Notes under the pieces: generated by a model | What the model saw: the letters and a program-made list of their open reading frames with translations, nothing else | What the model was told of the DNA's origin: nothing | Database searches by the model: none | Program-made: the position numbers and the translations under genes | Part shown: positions 32,249 to 43,206 of the stretch, piece after piece | Position numbering within the stretch: the stretch's first letter is position 1 | Layout of the letters: each line of letters begins with the position of its first letter | Origin: Nereocystis luetkeana | Taxonomy: Eukaryota > Sar > Phaeophyceae > Laminariales > Laminariaceae | Reading direction: 5' to 3' | Assembly (NCBI GenBank): GCA_031213475.1 | Contig: JARUPZ010000026.1 | Location: 2,870,823-2,934,822, forward strand | DNA: 64,000 bases

Positions 32249-32899
32249 TAGTATCCTCCCCTCATTCCCATAAGGTAGTGGCCGTCGCTGTATATACCTG
32301 GTACGTACCAATAACCGTTACCAGGTACTTCATAATCATCGTCGATGTTGAAACTACTACCAGGTATAAATTAGTGTAGGCGGAAACTACTTGGAACTAC
32401 GTAGCGTGGCGGAAACTACTTCGGCTTACAGTTGTGTCGGATATGTCTTGCAGCGTTTTACTGTAAATGTAACACCTACTACTCTGGCCGGAAATATTTC
32501 CCCCGTTCGGACCCTAATTCCCAGTACCAAACGCTTACTATATTTCCGGACACGTTGGTATCTTGACCTGCTTACACCAGTACCTATACACACTACTGTT
32601 CTGCCGATGCCGCTTGCTGCATGCTGTTGCCACTGCTGCTCTTCAGTCTGTACGTCTGTACGGCCGACGGTTGGGAGAGGAAACCCGAAATATTCCAGGC
32701 CTTCCCCAAGGGGGGGAAGGGGTGGGGCAAAAAATGCAACTCACACAGCATGGTAATAGGGCAGATAGATCATCTACAGATCATTCCTACTCCACTCCAT
32801 GATCTAGATATTTCAGGGCTAAGAGATTCCTGACCTGCACAGTTACAGTTAGTGCGATCTACTATTAATATTGAATAATATCAATACCTCGTGTTCAAA
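32249..32899. other. unassigned sequence
   Basis: No gene recognised; TACCTGGTACG near 32296 and 32322. Confidence 0.3.
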
Positions 32900-33047
32900 T
32901 GCTTTTACGGCCAACTGCAGTCCCGTTTTGTGGACAAATCAGTCAGATTCCAAGTCCCATTTTGTGAGCAACCTGTCGAATTCTAAGTGCTAATATATAC
33001 CTGGTAGTTTGTCCCCAAACGGAACTGGAGTCCGACGAAAATGGGTG
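32900..33047. mobile_element. M2 MITE with TACCTGGTA insert
   Basis: GCAGTCCCGTTTTGTGGACA at left, GTTTGTCCCCAAACGGAACTG at right, and a partly duplicated interior. TATATACCTGGTAGTTTGTC (32996-33011) replaces the family form AAGTAGTTTGTC. Confidence 0.7.
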
Positions 33048-33357
33048 AACCGGTGGGAGCCGTGCCCCTGTAAAACCTGCATGATCTACAGCTATATAGC
33101 AATAGCGGGAGTTTCCTATTAAAAGATGGGGTATGTACTACTAATATCTACCAGGTATCTATTTAACATATGGTATCGGACACCGATCCTGCTACACGTA
33201 TCACAACTGCAGGTTAGGATGGGAGCTACGGAGTAGATGATCTGCCCTCAGTAGATCGTGACCTAACCTACATTGTGAAATAAATAGTAACACCGGAGAT
33301 ATCATACCCGTACAGCCGTACGTACCACAGCCCACTTCACCTATGTAATTCAAAGGG
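33048..33357. other. unassigned sequence
   Basis: Contains one GGTGGGAGCCGTGC / CCTGCATGATCTACAG unit related to the 3986-4260 array. Confidence 0.35.
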
Positions 33358-33453
33358 CTTGACCCTGTTAGAACTACCTCCCGCTTTCGGGACAATCTTC
33401 TTAGAATTAGAGTGCTTTGCCCCAAAAACGGGAGTGCATTCCTAAAAGGGTAA
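33358..33453. mobile_element. M2 MITE copy
   Basis: TTGACCCTGTTAGAACTACC to AGTGCATTCCTAAAAGGGTAA; diverged. Confidence 0.78.
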
Positions 33454-33585
33454 AATGAAAACGCGGCAAAAAACAGGCGGAAATTCACCGGGAAAATAAC
33501 GAATATGCACGCAATGGGAAAAAAAAAACAAGAAAATTAAGCAAGGAAAATAAGAAATTTGCGCAAGACATGTACAGTACCTGGT

Positions 33586-34082
33586 AGTGTGTGTGTGTGT
33601 GTGTTCTTCACATTAAACCGTTCTTTCTACCCGTCGACATCCAGCACAACCAGTGTCCGTGCCGATTCTTCCATCCTAGAAGAGATACAAGTTCTGTGGT
33701 CACAAAGCTACGCCACAGAGATACTACGTTGCCACGTGTGCAGTGTGAACTGCAGTGGGCAATGCAAAGCCATGTCATCATACTAGATACGACAGGCACG
33801 ACATACGCAATCTATGAAATAGTGAAACGAAAAGAAACAATCAAAGAGAAAACAAAAACAAGGTAGACAAGTCGAAAAAGAAGAAGAAGAAAAATGAAAG
33901 CAAAATCTAAGAGAAACAATCTGTCGTGCCCCCCCCCCCGCAGGCGAGGTGGCCTACACTTGAAAAAGAACGAGCTGGAAAAAAGAAGAAATAACAAAAG
34001 ACACCACTGCTTGTGAACAGAGTAAGACAAAGAACCAAGGAGAAAGTAACAAGGAAAAAATAACAAAGGGGAAATAACAGGC
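33586..34082 (-). mobile_element. full-length CA-retroposon, inverted partner of 30916
   Basis: (TG)n TTCTTCACATTAAACCG at left through GGTAGACAAGTCGAAAAAG to AAATAACAAAGGGG at right. Almost the same sequence as 30916-31403 in the opposite orientation, including the G/C run (33930-33939). Confidence 0.88.
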
Positions 34083-34107
34083 AGACCAAAGCCCAAAGCA
34101 CCTTCTA

Positions 34108-34560
34108 GGTGGCGGCAGCAGCTTGTGGTACGAGTAGTATAGCCAGGTTCTCCCTGCTAATCCGCCTGGTACCTTGCTACCCAGACTGCCGTCTCCGCCC
34201 TGCGTTCGTCAACTATGCCCAGCCCCTTGGCGTCAGACAATACGAGCCGAGCAGAGCAGGTTCGTCTTCCAACCACGCCACACGGCTCCTTGAGTACGGC
34301 TTATCAATCAGAAAAGGAAGAGGAAGAGAAAAAATGAAATGAAAATCACGGAGAGTCAGCGCAAGAAAGAAAAAAAAACAAAACTAAAAGAGAAGACAAG
34401 GGAAGACCACGTTCGAGCCAGCTGCACCAGTTGGTAGCACTAGTAGTATGGTCATATTCTACTTCCTAGTCGACTTGGTGCCTTGCTACCCTGTCTGCCA
34501 TCTCCTTCCTACTTTCGTCTACCGCCGTTTCCCTTCTACCCCTCCTGTTCCCCCCCCTCT
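34108..34560. repeat. diverged ~330 bp direct duplication
   Basis: TGGTACGAGTAGTATAGCCA / GCCTGGTACCTTGCTACCCA at 34125 and TGGTAGCACTAGTAGTATGG / GACTTGGTGCCTTGCTACCC at 34431 are corresponding blocks, followed by CTGCCGTCTCCGCCCTGC and CTGCCATCTCCTTCCTAC. Confidence 0.6.
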
Positions 34561-34852
34561 CCGCATTCACTCGGTCGGGCTTTATGCCACTTCTCCTGTT
34601 GCCCCCTCCCCCCCCGTTCCTTTGGGCACCAGCCACGGCGGATGCGCGGCGCTGTCTACTCATCTCAGCCTCAGCCTCGTGCCACCTCACCATGAACCGT
34701 TCGGCTGCTTCAAGGATCCCCCGGTACCACTTCCCCACCTTTTTGGCTGCAGCGGTAGTAAGAGATTTGGGAGCCGTTGCTGAAGTTGCTGAAGTTGCTT
34801 AAAGTGGAGTTACAAACAACAGCCGCAGCAGCAGTACTACGTAGTTTATTTG

Positions 34853-34955
34853 GAGTATGTGTGTGTGTTCTTCACATTAAACCGTTCTTTCTACCCGTCG
34901 ACATCCAGCACAACCAGTGTCCGTGCCGATTCTCCAATCCTAGAAGAGTTACAAT
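34853..34955 (-). mobile_element. truncated CA-retroposon
   Basis: TGTGTGTGTTCTTCACATTA, CCGTCGACATCCAGCACAAC and GATTCTCCAATCCTAGAAGAG. Confidence 0.82.
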
Positions 34956-35450
34956 GTACGCAGAACATCGAGGGCAGCAAAACGGCGACGTATATATATA
35001 CCAGGGTATACCATGTATATATATACCACGGTCACAATTCTGAGGACGGAGTTTGTCGTAGTAGACGATGGCTCTCTATTCGTAGGGCAGTGTGGCAGGC
35101 GTTGCGAACATGACTCGTGCTCTGCTGTGCTGGCAGACTTCACTGCCGATGCCGAAGGTAGCAAGAAGGCGGCGTACCCCAACGGTAAGCAGCGTGCTGA
35201 GGGGGGCATGGGGCCCAATTGGTCAATGCTCACCACAGACGTTGCTCGTATGACTCCTGCCCCACTCGGGCAATACTCGTATATACCTGCTGCGTGCCTG
35301 GTAATAGGAATTATGTACGCAAGAACCCGTGCCCTGCTGCGCTGGCACACTCTTTCTTACATACTGCTGGAATTCTAACACGAAAAAACAATCTACGTCA
35401 CTGGGGATATTTCACATCTCAGACAGATAATCGGGCCCTACTTTCGTGAT
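34956..35450. other. unassigned sequence with internal duplication
   Basis: A weak ~215 bp duplication is suggested by GACTCGTGCTCTGCTGTGCTGGCAGAC (34.1 kb region, 35111) and AACCCGTGCCCTGCTGCGCTGGCACAC (35324). No gene recognised. Confidence 0.35.
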
Positions 35451-36039
35451 CTAGATATCTCACAACAGATAGATACATCCCTGATATCTGGTATGTATGA
35501 TCTGTATGATCTAACTCATGCTACCGGGTGGGCAGCCGTATAACCTGCATGATATGCATGTGACACGTTTCCTTTGTTGGGACCTGTGCTGTAGCAAATC
35601 CTGCACGCATCCCGTAACGGCAGACTATTGTATCTAGATTATATATCTGTAGATCATCTATCTGATCTGTAGATCTATCTGATCTGTAGATCATCTATGC
35701 GTCCGAAGTGTGGAATGTTTCTGAACCACAACGGGCGAGGTATACTCGGTAATCTGGTCTATATGCCCTGTGGAGTATCGGAGAATGTATCACATACCCT
35801 GTCCAAGATCACGGGCATATTCGTGGGCACCTACCTCTGCGTGTGTTTGGCGTACACAAGAGCTCATACTTGTACCTCTCTGTTTATACATGTACATGTA
35901 TAATAGGAATAATCGAAGGATGAAGAATCAGCATGGACACCGGAGGAAGAGCGCACGCACAAAAATTGTCATGATAGAAAAAAAGAGAAGAGGTATGGCT
36001 GAGCATGGCATGTTGTTCTGTAACCATACCTGGTTCCCT
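35451..36039. repeat. GATC-palindrome-rich region
   Basis: ATCTGTAGATCATCTATC repeats at 35645-35697, plus a CTACCGGGTGGGCAGCC / CCTGCATGATATGC unit at 35521. No gene recognised. Confidence 0.45.
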
Positions 36040-36136
36040 GTTGCGGCAAACTGCGGTCCCATTGTGGGGACAAACAACTCAAATTCTATGTAGTGTGCCC
36101 CCAAAACGGGACTGCGGTACTAAGAAGCGATTAAGG
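36040..36136. mobile_element. M2 MITE copy
   Basis: AACTGCGGTCCCATTGTGGG to ACTGCGGTACTAAGAAGCG. Confidence 0.75.
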
Positions 36137-36251
36137 ATGTTGCCAGGTAGCGGGTACGTGAGGTATGCAAGTATGTGTACACACATGCCTGCCACATCAC
36201 ATGAGCGAAAGCGAACGTACGTTACAGCAGTGGAAAGAACGGTTTCTACTA

Positions 36252-36360
36252 TTACGGGGGACCATAGTTAACAGGACCTGTGGTATACATAAAAACCTAT
36301 ATATGTAACAAATTTTACTCACAGTAGTATTTGGTCCTATTAACTATGGTCCCCCGTAAT
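36252..36360 (-). mobile_element. M1 MITE copy
   Basis: TTACGGGGGACCATAGTTAA to AACTATGGTCCCCCGTAAT. The core reads ACAGTAGTATTTGG where a related copy (11252) reads ACAGTATTTGG. Confidence 0.87.
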
Positions 36361-36569
36361 ATTATACTCCGGAGTATTAATATCGATAATACGAATACTG
36401 CTGCGTAATATTAATATTATACTCGTATTAATAGAACTACAGGCAGTTGTGCAAATATGGTACATGCTCGAACCGACAGCAGTACGTAGGAACATTCATT
36501 TTTTTTTGTTTTAATAGGAATTCTGTACGGTGACTCGTGTGTTGGTGTTGGTTGGGAGAAGGCCTTACG

Positions 36570-36668
36570 CACGAAGCTTTAGTGCTGCAGTCCCGTTTGG
36601 GGGACAAACCACTCTATTTTCATATCGTTTGTCCCCGAAACGGGACTGCAGTACTAAAATGGTTAATA
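36570..36668. mobile_element. M2 MITE copy
   Basis: GAAGCTTTAGTGCTGCAGTC to GACTGCAGTACTAAAATGGTTAA. Confidence 0.78.
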
Positions 36669-37027
36669 CTCCTTCGCCCTGGGAACAAACAGAGCAGTTT
36701 ACATCACCTGAAGGGGTTTGTGGTATATATCCCTTTTATCCCTTTTATCCGTTTGTTATTGTCCGGATAGGTTCTATAGGTTCGGTTTGCGATCGGAGCG
36801 CAGGCAGAGAGAGAGGAGTGCAGGGGAGGCAAAAAGCTTGTTTCATTTCACACACGAGGAAACAAAGAGAAAACACGACGACTGATACTACAGCAGCAGC
36901 AGCAGTAGTCCATGCATTCAGTTCCTGTGCTTGCTGCTGCTGCCGCTACATAGTGCTGGTACTGCCTGCTAGGCCGATTGCTGATGGTGTGGCTGCTAGC
37001 CGCTGCCGCTGCCGCTGTTGCTACTGC

Positions 37028-37029
37028 CG

Positions 37030-37070
<41 letters not shown>

Positions 37071-37092
37071 GCTGCTACTGGTGCTGCTGCTG
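37028..37092. repeat. (CTG)n microsatellite
   Basis: Long, slightly imperfect CTG run. Confidence 0.95.
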
Positions 37093-38867
37093 GTGGTGGT
37101 GTATGACCACAAACCACAAGCACGCACGACACAAAAAGGGGGGAAAACAAATATCGACCTACCGTATTTTCTCGGCGCGCTTTACTTCCGCAGGACGTAC
37201 AGGGAGGGACCAGAGCATACATACGAAGCGAGGCAACGTGTACAACCACATCATCTGACGCAAAAAACGAAGCGCTCTCAGGCTGGTTGGTCACTTCGGG
37301 ACGACATATGGAGTGGTGATGGTGGTGGGGGTCTCGTTCACTGCTGTGGTGCTACGTGCTACAGCAGTAGCACAGCTTATTACACTAAGGTAGTACGTTT
37401 GTCGGGTATTCTTTACGTCGCTGAACAGCAGGGAACAGCAGCAGTGGTGAACAGAAAGGATGTGTGGGACGGGACGTTGATCGGGCAATCGCCTCGACAA
37501 ACAAAATACTTACACAACTTTGTCCGCGAATATTAGGACCGTTGTTGTACTAAAGTGATGAACCATACGTTCCTTACATATGCGAACACAGTCGTACCAG
37601 GTACGCCAGGTACGAAAACAAAAAGTATACTGCGAACGAAGTAAATCGGGTGAAACACTATTAATCTAGTCTACTAGGAAAATAAAAAATAAATCTAGCG
37701 AGTGACAAAATCACCCGAGCCTCTCACACGCCATGCTGCTGCTATGCGTGAGTGGCCCGAGGACGGCGTGGGGTTCTCCGCCGGACGCCCTTGGCGGGAG
37801 CGGTCTCTGGGGGAGGGTGGTCTACATGGGTGGTGGCCTTTCGTCCCAAGCGAGGAATTTTCGACTGGAACCAGTCCGTCCAGCTTGATGGTGTGCTGGC
37901 TTGCGCGAGCTTTGACAGGGAAGCAAGCCTTCATCACGTTCATCGGAAGCACACAGAAACGCAGAGACTAAAAACGCGGGTACAAACAAAGAGTACAAAC
38001 TACGCAAAAACAACCCAAAGCCCCAGACAACGACCAGACAAACCAGCGATAGCAGCGGCAACAACGCCAACCCAACCGTGCCCCTCCCCCCCCCGCCGTC
38101 CCAGCCCAACTTTTACGAGGCACCCTCTCTGACCTTTTGACCCTCGATCATGCCCTCCATGGTCTCTGCTGGCCCTCCTCCTCCGTTTGCTATACGCGGC
38201 ATGGCCTGTTGTCACACTCAAAAACTGCTGTGAGAGCCCTATAGCCGCAGCGGGCTCACGCACGCTTATCCGTTCCTAGCTCTCGCGACCCCACCCTGGT
38301 GAGCGCTTCGAGCCGCAGACCGGTGTTGTGCCGAGGCTTGCTCCGCTGCCTCTTTCGGGCTCTCCACTACAGCACGCTGGCGTCGCTGGTGGAGGGTGCG
38401 CGCCCAGGCGGATTACCTCGAAGCCCTGCGGTGTGCAGCTGAGTCTACGGCGGTGCTACTGCTAGTATTAATTGTTGACTTGGTTATTGACTGGGATAGT
38501 GAGAGCCCTTGGCCGCTTTTTCGTTTTTTCCGATTTGTTTTTTTTCGGTCTTCCCGCTCTATATATTATTTCTAGTATAGACGTGATCTCTCGATTTTTG
38601 TTTTATACATTATTTTTGGTATGTTTTCTTTGGAATAAAAATACGACATTATTTTCTCCGAACTTCGCTAATTCGATCGATTCGGTCGACGATAGTACGG
38701 ATTTGTGTATTTACACCGAATGGCCGTCAGTCTCGAAAAATAATTCAGATATGTATCTGTCGACTGTGCGTGTTTGTTCGTCGTTGAGTTGTTGTTGTTG
38801 CTTGATGTGTTGTTTCGGTGTGCTTGTTCTTGTTACGTTGGTGTTGATGCTCCTGCTTCTGCTCCTT

Positions 38868-38947
38868 CCTGCTCCTACGGTTCCTACTGCTGCTGCTGTT
38901 ACTGCTGCTGCTGGTGCTGCTGCTGCTGCTGCTGCTGCCACTGCTGT
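38868..38947. repeat. CTG-rich microsatellite
   Basis: CTGCTGCTG runs interrupted by TTACTG and GTG. Confidence 0.9.
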
Positions 38948-39027
38948 GATGTTGTTAACGTTATTATTGTTGTGTTTGAAAATTGATGCTGTTTTTTTCG
39001 TGCTTCGTTTCCTCATCTTCATGGGGA

Positions 39028-39466
39028 AGTAACTGCACTGCAGCCCCATTTTTTTTTTTTTTTTTTTTTTCCATCCCATTCATTATCTTCGCACATCTTC
39101 TTCTCTCTCTCCTTCCAACTCGTAACTCAGATCCGGGGTCACATAGCAGGCTCTTCTCCCCCCTTCCCGCTACGGTACGTGCCTTCATTTTTTATCGCGA
39201 GAAGATTTCAGCCTTTTCTTCCCTCGTCGATTCGCATCGAATTGTGCCTACCCACGCTGCAAGGCGCTCTCAACAATTGAATCCCTTTTTTTTTATTTTT
39301 GCAAATAAAGTCAAAGTCCGACCCTCCTAGGGCTCGAACCCAGGACTCAAACAAGTAGAATTCGAGGTTAACCACTTGAACCACCGGGGCGACCGGCTTT
39401 GGGGACAAACCACTCAAACTCCAAGTGGGTTTGTCCCCGAAACGGGACTGCGGTACTAAAAGCGCC
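39028..39466. mobile_element. M2 MITE split by SINE-A
   Basis: CACTGCAGCCCCA at 39036-39048 and CTTTGGGGACAAACCACTC from 39396 to CTGCGGTACTAAAAGCG are the two parts of one M2; the SINE-A sits at its CCCG|TTTT position. Confidence 0.75.
39049..39396 (-). mobile_element. full-length SINE-A
   Basis: Minus orientation with poly(A) tail (poly-T at 39049-39070). The head ends at GCCGGTCGCCCCGGTGGTTC. The T-arm equivalent CTGGGTTCGAGCCCTAG still pairs as a 5 bp stem with 7 base loop, supporting tRNA ancestry. Confidence 0.92.
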
Positions 39467-40848
39467 CAAAAAACAAAACGACTGGCCAAAACACTCTCTC
39501 CTTTCCCCCCTCCAAGACCTGGGCGGGCCGGGAAAGAAAAAAAAGCGACATACCGCCATACAAGCTTCCACAGGCACAACTTTGTGGTACACTGCCAAGC
39601 ACGGGAGCGAAGTCTATTTGCATGCGTTTCCAAGCGTCGATTTCTCGTCAGCTGTGATGTGAGGTCTTCTGTCCTCCAAAACGGTTGAACATGTGAACGA
39701 GAATGTATATATGTGCTCGCGAACGAAAGAACGAACGAACGAACGAACGTGTTCCACAGATATCGTACGGCGTCCGTGGGGGGGGGGATGAAATCTAACT
39801 ATCCCCTATCCAGCGTATCACTTGATCTTAGCGTAGCTTCCGCCCCCCCCCCCCCCCCCCCCCCCCCGCCCCCCCCCCCCGCTCGGAGGACTGAATCTTG
39901 AAAAAATGGAGTGTTGGTCGAAAATCGTGCGCGGGTGTGTTCCCGATATTCCCTCGACAGATCCACCACGGAGACTCGCCGCAACAAGCTCGGCGGGCAC
40001 CATCATGCGCGCGTAGAAAGGCAACTATATTACTAGCTGTGCTTGCTGCGTGTGATGACCGAGGTTTATAGATAGTAGTATCAGCACCATCAATCACACA
40101 CACACATCACACACCACGCCACATCAACATCAAAATCATCAACTTCGGGCGCGCGCGCAAAAAAAAAACGCCCCCAAACGTCGCCACAACAACATAATAA
40201 GGTTCTGTCACGCAAACAGCAGCAACAGCAGCACAGCAGCAGTGCTAACGATGCCTATTAGTAGTAGTATGAAATGCGCCTGCTGCGCAGAGCACACCAG
40301 GTATGATGTATCTCCCTATACTATACGATTCCTTCAAGCAAGCGTGTAGTCTATATCGGTATATATATGTCATCAACCCCCGTCACCCCACCCACCCACC
40401 ACCCTTCGGTATGGGCCCTTCTCGGCCTACTATACGCTCGACCGGAACGACGACAACAGGTAATAGTAACACCGCTATGGACGGGAATGCAGTACTCGTT
40501 ATATATATGGTACTGTTAAACACAAAACATATCTTATCTTTCCGTCCAGCCTGGCCTAAAATGTACGGACCGTTCGATATTTTATATTGATATCCAAATG
40601 GTCATTGTATTTTCGGACATATTGGTGACACAGACAACGACAACAACAAAAGGCCGGGACCCCCCCCCCCCCCTTCACAAAATGTTGTCGTAAACAAAAA
40701 AGGGTTTTGGAGATATTGAACAAATAAATGTAGAGGCATTATTGAACAAGCGCAGTAAACCTCGTAGGGTGTCAACAACCTCTCAGTTCGGTATAGTAAA
40801 TATACGCCTTGTTTTGTGGAAGCGTCGATTAATATGGGGAAAACCTCA
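39467..40848. other. unassigned sequence with C and GAAC runs
   Basis: (GAAC)n at 39722-39749, long C run 39842-39880, another at 40660-40674. No gene recognised. Confidence 0.4.
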
Positions 40849-40958
40849 CGAGGTGTCACATTGCCGAAACTCCTCAATTCGGTACGAGGCGTCACATTGC
40901 CGAAACTTATCAATTCGGTACGAGGTGTCACATTGCCGAAACTTCTCAATTCGGTACG
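40849..40958. repeat. 36 bp tandem repeat, 3 units
   Basis: ACGAGGTGTCACATTGCCGA and AACTTCTCAATTCGGT recur at 40849, 40885 and 40921. The frame stays open on both strands (e.g. RGVTLPKLLNSV) because 36 is a multiple of three. No evidence of a real protein. Confidence 0.9.
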
Positions 40959-41217
40959 CCTCATCCTCGCGTATGATGTTATCATTGTTATTAAGTCTGC
41001 CCTCCGACATAATGTGTCGTATATACATGTGCCACTCCGACCTAAATCGAACATCTCCTATTAATAGTACCGCAGTTTTATACATGGTAGTCCCTTTTCT
41101 TCATCATTCTGAATCAACAGATATCCCCCGTTTTCCCTTCTCAAGGGCTCCTGTTTGCGCCTTCCTCCCTTTTGGCAAACCCTCGTTCACCCTATACTCC
41201 TCGCCAACGTTCCACCC

Positions 41218-41370
41218 TCCCCCCCCTCCCCCCCAAGGGAGGGGGGGGAGGGGTGCTAATGACACCCCCCCCCCCCCCCCGCTCTATGGTCATACGACTA
41301 CGGCCATGCCTGAGATCGAGTATATCTCTCCCTCCTATTGAGTACACCCCCCCCCCCCCCTCCCCTCCCC
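41218..41370 (+). mobile_element. PC-element 3' fragment between C runs
   Basis: CTATGGTCATACGACTACGG, CCATGCCTGAGATCGAGTA and CTATTGAGTACA followed by poly(C) at 41346-41370. The same end occurs inverted at 47733-47792. Flanking C/G runs at 41218-41280 may be older tails. Confidence 0.65.
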
Positions 41371-41373
41371 ACA

Positions 41374-41790
41374 AGGAGGAACGGGATGTGTTAAAAAGAG
41401 GAGATAAGGGAAATAGACGAATGTTACATGGAGGAGTTCTGACACACTAGATAGCAGCGAGAAGACGATCGCTATCCTAGGAGATAGATGGTGGCCACAG
41501 GCGGCCGAGCAGGAAGGGGATAAGATTGGCAGGAGTTCCTACCTCGTATGCAATTTACGGAAACAACGTGATGAGCGCCCAAATGTTGGAGGTGTCTCTA
41601 TTACGGGGGACCATAGTTAATGGGACCTAATATTGTTGGTAAAAATGGTTGAATATATAGGGTTTTATATGTACCGTAGGTCCTATTAACTATGGTCCCC
41701 CGTAACACTAGGAGTAGGCGCGGTGCTCCGTCTCGAAAGGGATGCATGGTCAATGGTCAAATGACTAAGGCAAGCAACACATGAGTAGAA
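41374..41790 (+). pseudogene. LINE-C ORF C-terminal fragment interrupted by M1
   Basis: A 5'-truncated plus-strand copy of the LINE-C C-terminus. Recognisable peptides include KEERDVL, MEEF, SSEKTIAIL, RWWPQAAEQEGDKIG and, at the end, SRKGCMVNGQMTKASNT followed by TGA. Frameshifts separate the pieces, and an M1 at 41601-41705 splits the segment encoding NVGGVS. It begins directly after the poly(C) of the preceding PC-element. By comparison with the minus copy at 42378, this is the extreme C-terminus downstream of the reverse transcriptase. No function remains. Confidence 0.78.
41601..41705 (+). mobile_element. M1 MITE nested in LINE-C
   Basis: TTACGGGGGACCATAGTTAA to AACTATGGTCCCCCGTAA. The uninterrupted LINE-C copy (near 42462) reads GTCTCTATTTGGAGTAGG here, so the target was TA. 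Confidence 0.88.
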
Positions 41791-41807
41791 ACGTTTTGCT
41801 TAGGGGA

Positions 41808-42345
41808 GAGGGGGGGGGGGGGGTACTCAATATCATGCATGGCCGTAGTCGTATGACCGTAGACTCTCGCATCCCTACAATGCCGGGACGGAGCATGTCG
41901 GGTTTTCACCGACCAGGCAGACATTGCTTGCACCAAGCGCAAAGCGCCGTGAGGTGTCTGGCGAGTCGCATGAAGGGTGAGCTGCATCCTACCATTAATA
42001 TGAACCGCTTGTGAGACGGACTTGCATATGGATGACAGCTTTAATGAGTTAACTTAATTTCCGGTGTAGGCATTTCCAGAGAGAGCAATGGAAGTCCTAC
42101 GTAACTGCCTCTTGGTGCCTTCCCTTGAACACTACTGCACGTGATACGATCAATGCCCCTGTGCGGAGTAAAGGTTCTTTACCTCGCACAAATGATCTAA
42201 CTCGACGACCAGCTGTGGGCGACCGCGAAAAACAAAAACAAAAACAAAAATAACGGTACCCTGGTCGTCTAGCTTTCACGTAGTGAGCGGCATGTTTTAG
42301 AGTGTCCTTGCCAACCGACGCCAACCCAACCTACGTAATATAATA
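41808..42345 (-). mobile_element. PC-element, long copy
   Basis: Minus orientation, ending CATGATATTGAGTAC plus poly(C) (41808-41823). Its length (~535 bp) is fixed by comparison with 47060-47705. Shared blocks in plus-strand spelling are GCCGTAGTCGTATGACCGTA, CGGGTTTTCACCGACCAGGC, TTTCCGGTGTAGGC and GTGATACGATCAATGCCCCT. A short frame (AMSAWSVKTRHAPSRHCRDA) is conserved among copies, but I would not call it a protein. Confidence 0.78.
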
Positions 42346-42377
42346 GGGGGGTGAAACTTGGAGGGGGGGGGGGGGGG

Positions 42378-42990
42378 TACTCATTTGTTGCTTGCCTTAG
42401 TCATTTGACCATTCACCGTGCATCCCTTTCGAGACGGAGTACCGTTCCTACTCCAAATAGAGACACCTCCAACAATTGGGCGCTCATTACGTTGTTTCCA
42501 TATGTTGCATAGAAGCCTTTTGCCAATCTTACCCCCTTCCTGTTTGGCCGCCTGTGGCCACCATCATCCATCTCTTAGGATAGCGATCGTTTTCTCGCTG
42601 CTATCTAGTGTGTCAAACTCCTCCATGTCACATTCTTTTATTTCCCTCATCTCCTCTTCTTCTAACACATCCCGTTGCTCCTTGTATATTTCATATTCTC
42701 CTACTATGTGAGTTCTACTTTCTTTTGCTTTGCCACACGGGCACATCTGTGCATCTATTTCCTCCTCCTCCCGGCTACTATTAATAGTATGACTCTTTCT
42801 TCTTTCTGGCAGGTCCAGGTCACCTACACGAAAGCGCAGTTTCAGCGTTTTCGCGAAGTCCATTGGGCCGTGCAAATACGTTTTCATTCCTATTCCTTCC
42901 CTCAATCCCCCGTATATCTCTATTAATAGGTGTTTTCCCGATTCCACCTTGTTTCGTAGCGCTAGCCTTTCCCTTCTTTCTATTACGTTT
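42378..42990 (-). pseudogene. LINE-C ORF, C-terminal region
   Basis: The open frame at 42564-42947 encodes LREGIGMKTYLHGPMDFAKT, FRVGDLDLPERRK, then MCPCGKAKESRTHIVGEYEI and SSEKTIAILRDG. The CPCG...H...(C) pattern resembles the CCHC knuckle often found after LINE reverse transcriptases; in this copy the last position is Tyr. After a frameshift near 42565, the text RWWPQAAKQEG...NERPIVGGVS...SRKGCTVNGQMTKASNK follows. The TGA stop lies only GTAC away from the poly(C) tail, so there is practically no 3' untranslated region. Three copies (7095, 41374, here) share this ending. Confidence 0.8.
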
Positions 42991-42994
42991 TTTT

Positions 42995-42996
42995 AA

Positions 42997-43042
<46 letters not shown>

Positions 43043-43117
43043 TCTTTTGCCATCCGACAATGTGCAGCATGATCTTCCATATGGATCACTCATAATTTTC
43101 CCGAAAGAAGATAACCT
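42995..43117 (-). mobile_element. LINE-R 3' tail nested in LINE-C
   Basis: (ATT)n at 43000-43041 followed by TGCCATCCGACAATGTGCAG, CATGATCTTCCATATGGATC and TTCCCGAAAGAAGATAACC. It matches the last ~90 bp of LINE-R (55120-55215) in reverse and is flanked by LINE-C coding sequence on both sides. Confidence 0.88.
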
Positions 43118-43206
43118 CTTTTTTCTATCCTTTCTTCTACTATTTCTGCCTTGTACTTCCCAAACTTTCCGGCGGACATCACCTCTTCTTGGTTTCCCCC
43201 TATATT

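Larger units (their letters stand above)
36669..39019. other. 2.3 kb with CTG repeats and no recognised gene
   Basis: (CTG)n at 37028-37092 and CTG-rich sequence at 38872-38947 keep long poly-Ala, poly-Leu or poly-Cys frames open (up to 242 codons); these are microsatellite by-products. Other frames in the stretch are unrecognised. A host exon cannot be excluded. Confidence 0.4.

Noticed and set aside
36530..37258. 242-codon frame with Cys-rich run, and antisense Ala-rich frame
   Set aside because: Produced by the CTG microsatellite and an M2 copy at its start.
38472..39032. 186-codon hydrophobic frame that looks like membrane segments
   Set aside because: Hydrophobicity comes from CTG/GTT-rich sequence; no conserved family recognised and it overlaps a microsatellite.
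41757..41987. small conserved protein (AMSAWSVKTRHAPSRHCRDA) in PC-elements
   Set aside because: Seen in all three long copies but broken by different starts and frames and ending inside the poly(C) tail; conservation is explained by repeat identity.
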